From the NCBI GenBank assembly GCA_015478585.1, contig JADMIM010000006.1, forward strand, positions 1 to 64,000: a stretch of DNA of 64,000 bases, in the 5' to 3' direction. The DNA is from Thermaceae bacterium (GTDB lineage: Bacteria; Deinococcota; Deinococci; Deinococcales; Thermaceae). The notes beneath the pieces were generated by a model. That model saw nothing but the letters and a program-made list of their open reading frames with translations. It did not search any database and was not told where the DNA came from. Shown in pieces: positions 49,799 to 60,898 of the stretch (positions are counted from its first letter, which is position 1; the number at the start of each line of letters is the position of its first letter). Made by a program: the position numbers and the translations under genes.

Positions 49799-49821
49799 AA
49801 GCGCGTACAGGCGCTTTTTTT
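49799..49821 (+). terminator. Terminator-like hairpin in the gyrA leader (possible attenuator)
   Basis: AAGCGC-GTACAG-GCGCTT is a six-base perfect stem followed by five more T residues (run of seven from 49815). It lies only 14 bases after the -10 box and 30 bases before the gyrA start. No other plus-strand gene lies just upstream, so it cannot be the terminator of a preceding gene. Confidence 0.6.
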
Positions 49822-49851
49822 CTGCCCATACCCACCAACAGGAGTGACTGC

Positions 49852-52272
<2,421 letters not shown>

Positions 52273-52291
52273 AGCAACTTTGACCTGCAAT

Positions 52292-52324
52292 AAAAAGCCT
52301 CGAGGGTAGCCCTCGAGGCTTTTT
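52292..52324. terminator. Bidirectional intrinsic terminator
   Basis: AAAAAGCCTCGAGGG and CCCTCGAGGCTTTTT pair perfectly over 15 bases around TAG. The A-run on one side and T-run on the other serve gyrA on the plus strand and the small peptide gene on the minus strand. Confidence 0.92.
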
Positions 52325-52337
52325 CAAGATGGGGCTC

Positions 52338-52469
52338 CTAGCCAGCCCATTGAGAAGCGCTCAAAGGCTTGGGGGTGGGCAGGGGATTGGTGGGGCTGGG
52401 GTATGTACTTGCTGCCAGCGCTGCCGCGCCTAAACTGAGTGCCAGGATCAAGATAATCAGCTTTCGCAT
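52338..52469 (-). CDS. Small secreted proline-rich peptide (43 residues)
   Basis: Too short for standard cut-offs, but well supported. AAAGGAGGTG stands directly before ATG (52469-52467); the product starts MRKLIILILALSLGAAALA, an ideal signal peptide, followed by about 24 residues rich in Pro, Ser and Thr (STYPSPTNPLPTPKP) and ending SQWAG. The TAG is 14 bases from the bidirectional terminator. The mature part has no Cys and no membrane helix. Role unknown. Confidence 0.75.
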   Translation of the reverse strand: MRKLIILILALSLGAAALAASTYPSPTNPLPTPKPLSASQWAG

Positions 52470-52769
52470 ATGCACCTCCTTTCGCTCGAAGGTAGGCCCA
52501 GCATAGCCAGTCGCATCCCTATAGGCAGTGATTTTTTGCCGTATCGAAGCCTGAAAGCGTTACACCCGCAAGCTGTAGGGCGCGAGACTGGCTCGAGTTT
52601 TGTGAGAACGAGCAGATTGGTCTTAAGCCCAGTGCAACTGCTGGGAAAGCTGAAAAGTGCTTCCCGGACTGAATATCCACCACTCGGTTGAGCGCGAGTA
52701 TTTATAAAGGTTGCGATATGGTCAAATTTGGCTTCCAGGTCAAAATACCCCAGCTAGTATAGGTTCAGC
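52470..52769. other. Divergent intergenic region
   Basis: This 300-base gap should hold promoters for the small peptide (minus) and the GGDEF gene (plus). A minor hairpin CCCAG-TGCAACTG-CTGGG lies near 52629-52646. A 73-codon plus-strand frame here has no protein-like features and was not called. Confidence 0.45.
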
Positions 52770-54431
52770 GTGGCACCAGAAGACCGTTCTCCCCTACTCG
52801 AGCCGCCCCCGCCGCAAACCGTGCTGGAGCGTGTAGAGTCTTGGATTCACCAAGCCTGGGAGAGCCGTCTGACCAGCCGCATCCAGTGTCTGGAGCTAAG
52901 CCAGCAAGCCCTGAATCTGGCCCAGACTGAAGGCTACTTACGCGGACAAGGTTATGCCCTGCGCAACCTGGGCTTCTGTGCCTATCAGGCCGCCAACTTC
53001 GAGGAGGCCCTGGGTCAGCTTTCCCAGAGCTTGCGTATCGCTGGGGAACTGCGCGATGCTACCCTCGAGCGGGACAGCCTCAACTATATCGGGGCCATTT
53101 ATGCTGGGCTGGGTGAGCTAGAAAGCGCCCTGGAGTATGTCGAGCGCACCTACCACCTCAACCAGGCTTTGGGGGATGAGTCGGGGATTGCCGCCAGCCT
53201 CAACAATATCGGCATCGTGTACACGCAGATGGGCCGCGAGGAGGACTCGGTACGGGTCAAGGTAGAAGGGGTCGAGCTGGCCCGCAAACTCGGGGATTCG
53301 ACCCGTGAAGCGTTTGCTTTGTGCAATCTGGTGGGTAGTCATATCGCTTTGGGTCAGCTCGAGGAGGCCGTTCAGACCTCCTATCGAGCTTTGGAGCTAT
53401 GTCAGGAGCAAAAACTCGACGATCTGGAAATCAAGGTGCGGGTCAACCTGGCCGAAGCGTTGGGGCTACAAGGCAGATACGATGAAGCCTTAAATCTGCT
53501 CCAATGGGTGCTCGAGCAGACCCACAACAGCGGAATCAAGGAGCCCTTGATTCACTGCTGGCTCAACATGGCAAGGGTCTACCTGGGCCAAAATAACCAT
53601 GCCCAGGCGCTGGAAAAGTTAGAACAAGCTCTGAGTCAGAGCCAGGCTTTAGGAGCCAAAGACCTCGAGTCTCAAGTTCACCAACGGTTGGCCGATATCC
53701 ACAAGGAGATGGGGAGTTTTGCCCTGGCCCTTGAGCACTACGAAGCCTATCATCGCCTCGAGCAGGGTATCCGGGCCGAGTCCGCCGAGCGGCGCTTGCG
53801 GGTGCTGAGCATCAGCCGTGACCTGGAAAAAACCAAGGCTGAAGCCGAAATTCAGCGCCTGCGTAACGTCGAGCTAGCCCGTGCCCTCGAGGCTTTAGAG
53901 CAGGCCAACCAGGAAAAAAGTGCTCTGGTACAGGCCCTGGAGCTTCAGGTAATCCAAGACCCGCTCACCAAGCTCTACAACCGCCGCTACTTGGAAGATA
54001 CCCTGGCCGAAGAGTTTGCCCAAGCTCAGAAAACCTATCGGCCCCTGGCCGTAGCCATCATAGATGTGGACAATTTCAAGCACATCAACGACCAGTTTTC
54101 CCATCAGATTGGCGACAACGTATTGCAAACCATAGCCGAGGTGATGAGCCAAAGCGCCCGTCTGACCGATATCGTGGCTCGTTATGGCGGGGAAGAGTTC
54201 GTACTGGTGCTACCCAGAACTACCCTCGAGGCTGCTATCCGGGTTTGCGAACGGCTACGAACGGCTGTGGAAGGGCACGACTGGAGCAGCATTCACCCCA
54301 ACTTGCAGATTTCTATCAGCCTCGGTCTGGCTGCCGACATCCACCTGAGCAACCACGAAAAACTGCTGGGAGCTGCCGATGCCAAGCTCTACGAGGCTAA
54401 GCACGCAGGCAAGAACTGCTTGAAATATTGA
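52770..54431 (+). CDS. TPR-containing diguanylate cyclase
   Basis: About 553 residues from a GTG; TATAGG ends six bases before it. Residues about 50-350 form TPR-like repeats (ALRNLGFCAYQAANFEEALGQL, SLNNIGIVYTQMGREEDSVRV, CWLNMARVYLGQNNHAQALEKL), then a coiled coil (350-395). A GGDEF domain has the active motif GGEEF at 473-477 and an inhibitory I-site RLTD five residues before it. It makes cyclic di-GMP in the cytoplasm, with the TPR part probably sensing a partner protein. No membrane segment is present. Confidence 0.9.
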   Translation: MAPEDRSPLLEPPPPQTVLERVESWIHQAWESRLTSRIQCLELSQQALNLAQTEGYLRGQGYALRNLGFCAYQAANFEEALGQLSQSLRIAGELRDATLERDSLNYIGAIYAGLGELESALEYVERTYHLNQALGDESGIAASLNNIGIVYTQMGREEDSVRVKVEGVELARKLGDSTREAFALCNLVGSHIALGQLEEAVQTSYRALELCQEQKLDDLEIKVRVNLAEALGLQGRYDEALNLLQWVLEQTHNSGIKEPLIHCWLNMARVYLGQNNHAQALEKLEQALSQSQALGAKDLESQVHQRLADIHKEMGSFALALEHYEAYHRLEQGIRAESAERRLRVLSISRDLEKTKAEAEIQRLRNVELARALEALEQANQEKSALVQALELQVIQDPLTKLYNRRYLEDTLAEEFAQAQKTYRPLAVAIIDVDNFKHINDQFSHQIGDNVLQTIAEVMSQSARLTDIVARYGGEEFVLVLPRTTLEAAIRVCERLRTAVEGHDWSSIHPNLQISISLGLAADIHLSNHEKLLGAADAKLYEAKHAGKNCLKY

Positions 54432-54559
54432 CAGCATTGATGCCCCAAAAGACTCATAAAGATTAAGAATACGCTCCTCGGTCGCGCCAGGTGCGGTGTG
54501 TGGGTACTTTGGCTGCCCCAAAACACCTTGGCTTTGAGCAATCTTAAGTTCACATACAC

Positions 54560-54604
54560 TTGAGTTTTCGGCCCTAGCGCGTAAACTAAGCCTCATTCAG
54601 GCTT
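54560..54604 (+). promoter_or_regulatory. Promoter of the amylase gene with a palindrome at the start point
   Basis: TTGAGT (54560-54565), 16 bases, TAAACT (54582-54587). AAGCCT-CATTC-AGGCTT (54588-54604) follows directly, spanning the expected start point and ending at TAGGAG, so it could be an operator for a sugar-responsive repressor. The rest of the 188-base gap shows nothing. Confidence 0.6.
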
Positions 54605-54619
54605 TAGGAGTTTTGACTG

Positions 54620-56077
54620 ATGACACCAAGCTGGGTTAAAGAAGCCATCTTCTATCAAATCTTTCCAGACCGTTTTAACCGAGGCAGTGGGCCAATCCCC
54701 AGCCCTGTCCCAGTAGCCAGTGATTTTGAGGCCTGGGATGCCCTGCCCACCTTGAGGGGCTTCAAGGGGGGCAACCTCTGGGGGGTGCTCGAGAAACTCG
54801 ACTATATCAAGGAGATGGGCTTCAACGCGCTTTACTTCTGCCCGGTCTTTACCTCTACCGCCAACCATCGCTATCACACCAGCGACTACTTTCAAGTAGA
54901 CCCCATGCTGGGGGGCAACCCGGCCCTGCAAAAGCTGATCGAAGAAGCCCATGCCAAGGGGCTGAGGGTTATTCTGGACGGGGTATTCAACCACTGTGGA
55001 CGTGCTCATTTTGCCTTCCAGCACCTAGTCGAAAACGGGGCGGCTTCGCCTTACCGCGACTGGTATCACGTGTATGGCTTCCCTCTAGGGGCCTACAGCG
55101 GGAAGCACAACTTCGCATCCTGGTGGAACAATCCCGAGTTGCCCAAGTTCAACACCTCCAACCCCGAGTGCCGCGAGTATCTGCTGAGCGTGGCTGAATA
55201 TTGGCTACACCAAGGCATTGATGGCTGGCGCTTGGACGTGCCCAACGAGATCAATGATGACTCGTTTTGGCAGGAATTCCGCAGCCGGGTCAAGCGAATC
55301 AACCCCGAAGCTTATATCGTGGGGGAAATCTGGGACGATGCCTCGCGCTGGTTGCAGGGCGACCAGTTCGATGCGGTGATGAACTACCCGCTCGGCAGGG
55401 CTATTCTGGGCTTTGTGGGCGGGGAAACCCTGGACAAAGACCTGGCAGCCAAGAGCGGGCTCGGGCGGCTGGAGACCCTCGGTGCGATAGGCTGTAGCCA
55501 CCGTCTGGAAGACCTCTTCAAGCGCTATTCCTGGGAAATCGTGACCATCCAAATGAACATCCTCACCTCGCACGACACCCCCAGGCTCTACAGCATTCTG
55601 GGTAACGATTTAGAGCGCACCAAGCTGGCTCTTGGCATGCTTTATACCCTGCCTGGCGCACCTACCATCTATTACGGCGACGAAATCGGCCTCGAGGGTG
55701 GACACGACCCCGACAATCGCCGGGGGATGCCCTGGAACAAAGAAAAGTGGAATCTGCCCATCCAAGACAGCGTGCGCCACATGGCCCGGCTGCGGGCCGA
55801 GCACCCCTTGCTGCACAGTGGCAAGTATCAACGGGTCTATGCCCAGGACGGGCACCTGGCTTTCGCCCGGCTGCACGGCGAACAGGCCCTGCTGGTCACG
55901 GTGAACACCTCTGCCCAGCCCTGGAAGCTGCACTTCCCCCTGCACGGGCTATGGTCGCGGGGCGAGGAGGCCATAGACCTGCTACACGGCTCGAGGGCGG
56001 TCTGTCACAAGGGCAGCTTCGAGGGCGAGACTTCCTTATCTCCTTTTAGCTTAGCGGTCTGGCAGGCAGTGCATTAG
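54620..56077 (+). CDS. Alpha-amylase family glycosidase (neopullulanase/cyclomaltodextrinase-like)
   Basis: The 485-residue GH13 enzyme has IFYQIFPDRFNRG, VILDGVFNHCGR, catalytic nucleophile D206 in GWRLDVPNE, acid E236 in YIVGEIWDD and D319 in LTSHDTPR. There is no signal peptide and no N-terminal domain of the neopullulanase dimer type, so it is a shorter, cytoplasmic maltodextrin-degrading enzyme. AGGAG precedes the ATG. Its stop TAG is the first triplet of a MITE-like element. Confidence 0.9.
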   Translation: MTPSWVKEAIFYQIFPDRFNRGSGPIPSPVPVASDFEAWDALPTLRGFKGGNLWGVLEKLDYIKEMGFNALYFCPVFTSTANHRYHTSDYFQVDPMLGGNPALQKLIEEAHAKGLRVILDGVFNHCGRAHFAFQHLVENGAASPYRDWYHVYGFPLGAYSGKHNFASWWNNPELPKFNTSNPECREYLLSVAEYWLHQGIDGWRLDVPNEINDDSFWQEFRSRVKRINPEAYIVGEIWDDASRWLQGDQFDAVMNYPLGRAILGFVGGETLDKDLAAKSGLGRLETLGAIGCSHRLEDLFKRYSWEIVTIQMNILTSHDTPRLYSILGNDLERTKLALGMLYTLPGAPTIYYGDEIGLEGGHDPDNRRGMPWNKEKWNLPIQDSVRHMARLRAEHPLLHSGKYQRVYAQDGHLAFARLHGEQALLVTVNTSAQPWKLHFPLHGLWSRGEEAIDLLHGSRAVCHKGSFEGETSLSPFSLAVWQAVH

Positions 56078-56156
56078 AGCGGTTTTCAGAAAGCATAGAA
56101 CTCTCCACTCCGATAGAAAGACCGTACCCAGCTCCTTAGTAGCCAAAACTGCGACA
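56075..56156 (+). mobile_element. MITE-like element, type A, copy without hairpin
   Basis: TA+GAGCGGTTTTCAGAAAGC, TAGAAAGACC, CCAGCTCCTTAGTAGCC to AAAACTGCGA+CA. It provides the amylase stop codon and faces the type B copy at 56224-56299. Confidence 0.7.
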
Positions 56157-56179
56157 GAGGAAGGCCCAAGTCCTACACA

Positions 56180-56217
56180 TCTTATTTTGATTGAGCAATT
56201 ATACAGTCCTGATAGAG
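56180..56217 (-). repeat. Remnant of the heptamer-armed core
   Basis: On the minus strand TATCAGGACTGTATAATTGC and TCAATCAAAATAAG match the middle of the core (CAGGACAGCATAATTGCCC, TATCAAGAAA). No arms are left. Confidence 0.5.
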
Positions 56218-56223
56218 GTTCCT

Positions 56224-56299
56224 TATCGTGGTTCTCTGCTTAGATGGGCACAGCAAATAGGCCCAGGCTACCCCAAGGTTCTTTGCGAAAACTGCTCTA
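56224..56299 (-). mobile_element. MITE-like element, type B, copy 3
   Basis: The minus strand reads TA+GAGCAGTTTTCGCAAAG to GAGAACCACGA+TA, 76 bases, with the same interior as the other type B copies. Confidence 0.75.
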
Positions 56300-56474
56300 G
56301 TTTTAGCTTTTGGTGTATGACCCGAGATGTACACAAGCTTTCAGCGTTTTACTATAACCACAAGCTATAGTAGTTAGCCAGCCAATACAGCCCCACATAA
56401 TGTGAGGAGCAGGGTTGTGTCCAGGGTTAAGCAGAGCTATAGTTACCTTCTATCCACTTCCGACCTTAAGCATC

Positions 56475-56504
56475 TTGCAATCCGACTACTACTGGTAGTA
56501 GTAT
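56475..56504 (+). promoter_or_regulatory. Candidate nrdJ promoter with internal palindrome
   Basis: TTGCAA (56475-56480), an 18-base spacer and TAGTAT (56499-56504). The palindrome ACTACTAC-TG-GTAGTAGT (56485-56502) fills the spacer and overlaps the -10 box, a place where a repressor would block transcription. Two more inverted repeats lie upstream: ACTATA-N9-TATAGT near 56349 and CACAT-A-ATGTG near 56394. The rest of 56300-56578 shows nothing else. Confidence 0.5.
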
Positions 56505-56578
56505 CTCTCTCAGAATCCCCAACATATAGGGTCGCATAAGTGGCCTCGGGGAAAATTCGCTCAAATTGGAGGGTGTAG

Positions 56579-59533
56579 ATGGAAAGTTTCGTTCCCACAC
56601 AATTCGACGACCACGCGCAATCCATCGCCAAACGGCAGTATATGCAGCCAGGGGATGGCCACGTGTTTGGAATGTTCCGCCGGGTAGCTGGCTGGGTGGC
56701 CAGCCCAGAAAAGTCTGAGCAGGACAGGGGGTATTGGGGGGAACGGTTCTTCGAGCTGATGGCCTCCAAGCGCTTCTGTCCCGGCGGGCGGGTGCTGGCG
56801 GGTGCGGGAACCCAGCACGGCAACGTGCTGAACTGCTTCGTGCAGGGGGCTACTGCAAACGATCCCAGCAGCTTCGAGGGGGTGCTCGAGGTCGCCAAAA
56901 AACTGGCCCTCGTGACCAAAGTCGGCGGCGGCAACGGGGTGAACTTAGACCCCTACGTCTCGCGCAAGCACGCCGGGCCGAGGGGCACGGTGCGCGGCTT
57001 CGCCTATCTGAGCGCCGAACACGCCGATGCCGAGGATTTCATCAAGGGCCTGATGCGCCCACCCATTAACCCCGATGGGAACAAAGAGCCCATTACGGTG
57101 CGTAACTGGACCAGGGTGGTCTACGGTCTCTTGAAGCCCGAACTCGCTGCCCTGGCCCGGCGCAACGGGGTCATGACCGTGCGCGAGAAACCCGCCTCCA
57201 CGGCCCTGATCCCCGACGACATGAGCGGCATTATCGAGACTGCCAAGTCTGCTATGGCCCTGGCAACCAAAGGCGCAGAGCCGCATGTAGATTTCAGTAA
57301 CCTGCGCCCCGAGGGTGCGCTCATCAACGGCTCGGGTGGCACCTCCAGCGGCCCAGTGAGCTTTTTGGGCGAGATTTTCGACAACTTTTTAGAGTGGGCC
57401 AACCTGGGTGCGGACAAAGCCGGGCCGATTGCCACCCTGCGCTATGTGTATGCGCCCGTATTGCGGGTGGTGCGGCAGGGCGGAACCCGGCGCGGCGCGG
57501 GCATGGCGACCATCGCCATTGACCACCCCGACCTGCTGGATTTCCTCACTGCCAAAGACTTAGACCGCGAGGCCGCCGAGGGCGATATTTCCACCTTCAA
57601 CATCTCCATTCTGGCAACCGAAGCCTTCTGGAACGTGCTTCAGGCCGACGGACTGTGGGCGGTGGAGCCCTCCGAAGTGCCGGGCAAGTATTACCCCTAC
57701 CCGGTGAAGGGTGAGTACACCGGCACGCTACCCGACTTGCCCGAGCGCGAGGTAGACGGAGCCAGGGCCATCCCCGTGTACCAGGGCAAAGTGCCCGCCA
57801 AGTGGCTGTGGCACGAGGTGGCCTGGCACGCCTGGGCCACCGGCGAACCCGGATTGATCTTCGTAGACCGCATCAACGAGCTTTCCGCACTCAAAGACTT
57901 AGGCCCGCGCTACCACATCAGGAGCACCAACCCCTGCGGCGAAATCCCCCTCACGGTGGGCGAGCCCTGCGACCTGGGCGCGATTAACCTGGCGGCCTAC
58001 GTGGAGAACGGTGGGTTCGACTTCGCGGAGTTCCGTAAGGACGTGCGTATCTGCATCCGCTTTCTGGATAACGTGCTGGACGTGAATGTCTTCGCCCTCG
58101 AGGACAACCGCAGCGCCTCGCAAACCCTGCGCCGCCTGGGACTGGGGGTGATGGGCCTGGCCGATGCCCTGATCAAGCTCGGTCTGCCCTACTCTTCCGA
58201 AGCCGGGCGCAAGGTGGTCTCCGACATCATGAACGCCATGCGCGAGGAGGCCGTAGCCGAGAGCGAGAATCTAGGCCAGGAGCGTGGCATCTTCCAGGTC
58301 TACAGCGATAACAAAAAAGCCTTCGAGAAGCTCGGCATCGCCCCCCGCCGCAACGTGGCCGTGCTGACCGTGGCCCCTACCGGCACCACTTCGATGCTGA
58401 TGGGCGTTTCCAGCGGCATCGAGCCGATGTTCTCCCCCTTCATGTGGCGGCGCATCGGCGGGCAGTACAAGGCCCTGTTGCACCCGCTGTTCCTCGAGCT
58501 GATGGAGCAATTTCCCCCGTCCGAGGATTATGAGAAGGACGGCAAGTGGGACTGGGACAAGCTGATTGAGGCGATTCAGGCCAATCACGGCACGGTGGTG
58601 GGGATGGAGGGCATTCCTGGGGGGATTGCTCGAGTCTTCGAGGGAGCCCACGACGTACCCCCCCTCGACCACGTGCGGATGCAGGGAACCGTGCAGGTGG
58701 CCTTCGATACTGCGGGCTACGCCGCCAACTCACTCTCCAAGACCATCAACCTGCCCAACAACGCCTCGGTAGAAGACGTGGAGGCTGCCTACAGCGAGGC
58801 CTACCGGACGGGCTGCAAGGGCATCACGGTTTACCGCGACGGCAGCCGCGAATTCCAGGTGCTGAGCGTTTCCAAGGACGAGAAGAAGGAAGACCAGAAG
58901 TCCGACGAAACTGTCGCCGTGCAGCCAAGCCTGCTGGACATCCCCCCTGCCCCCACCTCGCCCGCCGAGCGGGTCGGGACTCCGGTGTTCGAGCGCACCG
59001 GGCGGCTAGTGGGCTACACCGACATGGTGAAGCTGACCAACTCCGACGGAACCCGGCGCGGCTTCCTGGTGACGGTGAATATGCAGGGCAACCACCCAGT
59101 AGAGGTAATCCTGACCTCGGGCAAGGCCGGGGACGAGGCCAACGCCGACAGCGAGGCACTTGGGCGCATCATCTCCAAGTCGCTGCAATATGGCGTGCCG
59201 GTGGGGGAGCTGGTCAAGACCCTGCGGGGCATCAACGGCGGGCTGTATGGCAGCTACCAGGGGCGCTTCGTGACCAGCAAGGCCGACCTGATTGCGGTAG
59301 CGCTCGAGACCACCAGCAAGCTCGAGGTGCGCGAGGGTGGGAGCCCGGCTAGGCTCGAGGATGCTCCCGTTCCCCAGGCCATGCAGCGAGCCATGACTGC
59401 GCCCATCGTGCGCAATATCCAACCTATGGGCAAGACCGGCGCGGCGAAGTGCCCCGAGTGCGGCGACCAAAACTTGGTACGGGAAGAGGGTTGTGTAAAG
59501 TGCTATAGCTGTGGATATAGCAAGTGCGGGTAG
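56579..59533 (+). CDS. nrdJ: Class II (adenosylcobalamin) ribonucleotide reductase
   Basis: The 984-residue protein has FCPGGRVLAGAGTQHGNVLNCF, the radical-site loop STNPCGEIPL with Cys and Glu, TVAPTGTTSMLMGVSSGIEP and TGCKGITVYRDGSRE. The C-terminal zinc ribbon CPECG...CYSCGYSKCG carries the redox cysteines. It makes dNDPs or dNTPs using B12 instead of an oxygen-dependent radical. No intein is present, although these genes are frequent intein hosts. GGAGGG precedes the ATG by five bases. It is the longest gene in the window and appears monocistronic. Confidence 0.95.
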   Translation: MESFVPTQFDDHAQSIAKRQYMQPGDGHVFGMFRRVAGWVASPEKSEQDRGYWGERFFELMASKRFCPGGRVLAGAGTQHGNVLNCFVQGATANDPSSFEGVLEVAKKLALVTKVGGGNGVNLDPYVSRKHAGPRGTVRGFAYLSAEHADAEDFIKGLMRPPINPDGNKEPITVRNWTRVVYGLLKPELAALARRNGVMTVREKPASTALIPDDMSGIIETAKSAMALATKGAEPHVDFSNLRPEGALINGSGGTSSGPVSFLGEIFDNFLEWANLGADKAGPIATLRYVYAPVLRVVRQGGTRRGAGMATIAIDHPDLLDFLTAKDLDREAAEGDISTFNISILATEAFWNVLQADGLWAVEPSEVPGKYYPYPVKGEYTGTLPDLPEREVDGARAIPVYQGKVPAKWLWHEVAWHAWATGEPGLIFVDRINELSALKDLGPRYHIRSTNPCGEIPLTVGEPCDLGAINLAAYVENGGFDFAEFRKDVRICIRFLDNVLDVNVFALEDNRSASQTLRRLGLGVMGLADALIKLGLPYSSEAGRKVVSDIMNAMREEAVAESENLGQERGIFQVYSDNKKAFEKLGIAPRRNVAVLTVAPTGTTSMLMGVSSGIEPMFSPFMWRRIGGQYKALLHPLFLELMEQFPPSEDYEKDGKWDWDKLIEAIQANHGTVVGMEGIPGGIARVFEGAHDVPPLDHVRMQGTVQVAFDTAGYAANSLSKTINLPNNASVEDVEAAYSEAYRTGCKGITVYRDGSREFQVLSVSKDEKKEDQKSDETVAVQPSLLDIPPAPTSPAERVGTPVFERTGRLVGYTDMVKLTNSDGTRRGFLVTVNMQGNHPVEVILTSGKAGDEANADSEALGRIISKSLQYGVPVGELVKTLRGINGGLYGSYQGRFVTSKADLIAVALETTSKLEVREGGSPARLEDAPVPQAMQRAMTAPIVRNIQPMGKTGAAKCPECGDQNLVREEGCVKCYSCGYSKCG

Positions 59534-59575
59534 AATGATCATTCGTAGCAGTAAGGGCGCGATAACTCGCACCCT

Positions 59576-60802
59576 TTATTCTCGAGGATTCCAGCTTTGA
59601 TCCGAGTAGTTAACTGAGCCTTCAAACCCGAAAGCCTGCCATAAAGTATCGAAAGCAGCTTTCAGCTTGAGTGCGATATTAATTTGTACGGCTAAGCTAG
59701 CTTCGGAAGAAGCAACTCCAGAGAAATCTTCAATAGTTACTTCAGGTAAAAGCAAAGGGTCAACAGTCAACGGTTCGGGCTGTGTAAGAAACCGCATTGA
59801 ATTCTGAATTGAGTAGCCTCGGATACCTGCTAAACAAAGACTGACAATTACAGGTGGCTCAATTTTGAGGTGCTGAAGCGCCCACAAATAGCGGGCCACA
59901 GCTTTACAGGTTTCTCTTTCAATGTACGTCGCTGGGATTATCTTCTGGACTCCGTAAGCTGGGCTAGCAGCGCGAATGCAACAGTTCTCAGCGCCCTCAA
60001 AGATTCCGTTACGTAAAAGCTGCGTGTAAAAGCCAGTAGTAAGCCCTTGTTCAGTACGCTGAAAAGCCCAAATCAAACCATCAGCATTATAGCCAGGGTT
60101 CCAACCGTTAGGGTCGGTGAATGGCCGCATCTGTGTCTCTAGACTATCAAGCAATTGCCTCCCCACAGGCAAGTTTACCCGGCCTTCAAAGGATGCTAAA
60201 GGAGCAACATGCAAAATGACTTTAAGTGTACTGGCAGACATTTGTACCGGCCCATCACCTGAATGAATAGAATAGATTCTCTCCCTAAAAAACCTTCGTG
60301 TGCGTTCCAGTGTTTCTGCACCTTGCGTAAAAACACGCCTGAGCTGCTCTACACTCAACTGAAACTTCCCGGCACTACCCCGGGCGTAGAACTGATCAGT
60401 TTTTGGGCGGTGCGGAGGATTCCAGCTTTTAGAAATATGTATAGCGATGACGTAGGAACTGGGGTTCAGTTCGAAAGCACGAATAGTATGAGCAAATAAT
60501 CTTGGTTCGATGCTGTCTCGTATGACGTTTTCTATATCTAGCTTGAACGCATCTAGGTTATTGACTATTAAGCCAGGAATATTGCCGGTAGGAACACCTT
60601 CTTCCTCTTCAATACCTATTATTAAGTAACCTCCATAAGTATTTGCTAGTGAAGTAACGTCACGTAGAAACTCCTTTTTTGCTTCTCTGTCTTGAAGGTT
60701 GAGAGAAACTTTGTAGTCCAGTTGATAGTCTTCGGGCTGAGAAAGCGTCACCAAACGCTCAATGTCGTCAAGAGTAATGTCCTCGGGGCGTTTTTCAAGC
60801 AT
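59576..60802 (-). CDS. AlbA_2 (Schlafen-like) domain protein, probably foreign
   Basis: The 408-residue protein begins with an AlbA_2 domain: SQPEDYQLDYKVSLNLQDREAKKEFLRDVTSLANTYGGYLIIGIEEEEG. The remaining 250 residues have no motif I recognise. AlbA_2 proteins include regulators and several phage-defence components with RNase or nucleic-acid-binding roles. Base composition is lower in GC than neighbours, and its Leu-Glu pairs use CTTGAA, CTGGAA or CTAGAG, never CTCGAG. This suggests recent transfer. It converges with nrdJ and lies next to a HigBA pair. Confidence 0.75.
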   Translation of the reverse strand: MLEKRPEDITLDDIERLVTLSQPEDYQLDYKVSLNLQDREAKKEFLRDVTSLANTYGGYLIIGIEEEEGVPTGNIPGLIVNNLDAFKLDIENVIRDSIEPRLFAHTIRAFELNPSSYVIAIHISKSWNPPHRPKTDQFYARGSAGKFQLSVEQLRRVFTQGAETLERTRRFFRERIYSIHSGDGPVQMSASTLKVILHVAPLASFEGRVNLPVGRQLLDSLETQMRPFTDPNGWNPGYNADGLIWAFQRTEQGLTTGFYTQLLRNGIFEGAENCCIRAASPAYGVQKIIPATYIERETCKAVARYLWALQHLKIEPPVIVSLCLAGIRGYSIQNSMRFLTQPEPLTVDPLLLPEVTIEDFSGVASSEASLAVQINIALKLKAAFDTLWQAFGFEGSVNYSDQSWNPRE

Positions 60803-60862
60803 CTAAAGGCTTTCTACAAACTATTATGGCACTCTAAATAAACTGGGTGGCCTCGAGCCTGT

Positions 60863-60891
60863 TTGACCCAGTGTATCAATTTTGGTACACT
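60863..60891 (+). promoter_or_regulatory. Promoter of higBA
   Basis: TTGACC (60863-60868), a 17-base spacer and TACACT (60886-60891). The TTG start codon of higB is seven bases further on, so the transcript should be leaderless. Confidence 0.75.
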
Positions 60892-60898
60892 TGATTTG

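Noticed and set aside
49799-49821. Hairpin as the terminator of a gene before gyrA
   Set aside because: No plus-strand gene lies upstream within reach; the preceding gene is on the minus strand and the hairpin is after the gyrA promoter.
52470-52691. 73-codon plus-strand frame upstream of the GGDEF gene
   Set aside because: No protein-like pattern or ribosome-binding site; it overlaps the expected promoter of the small peptide.
56300-56578. Cobalamin riboswitch upstream of the B12-dependent nrdJ
   Set aside because: I found no B12-box or matching stem arrangement; the leader after the likely promoter is only about 70 bases.
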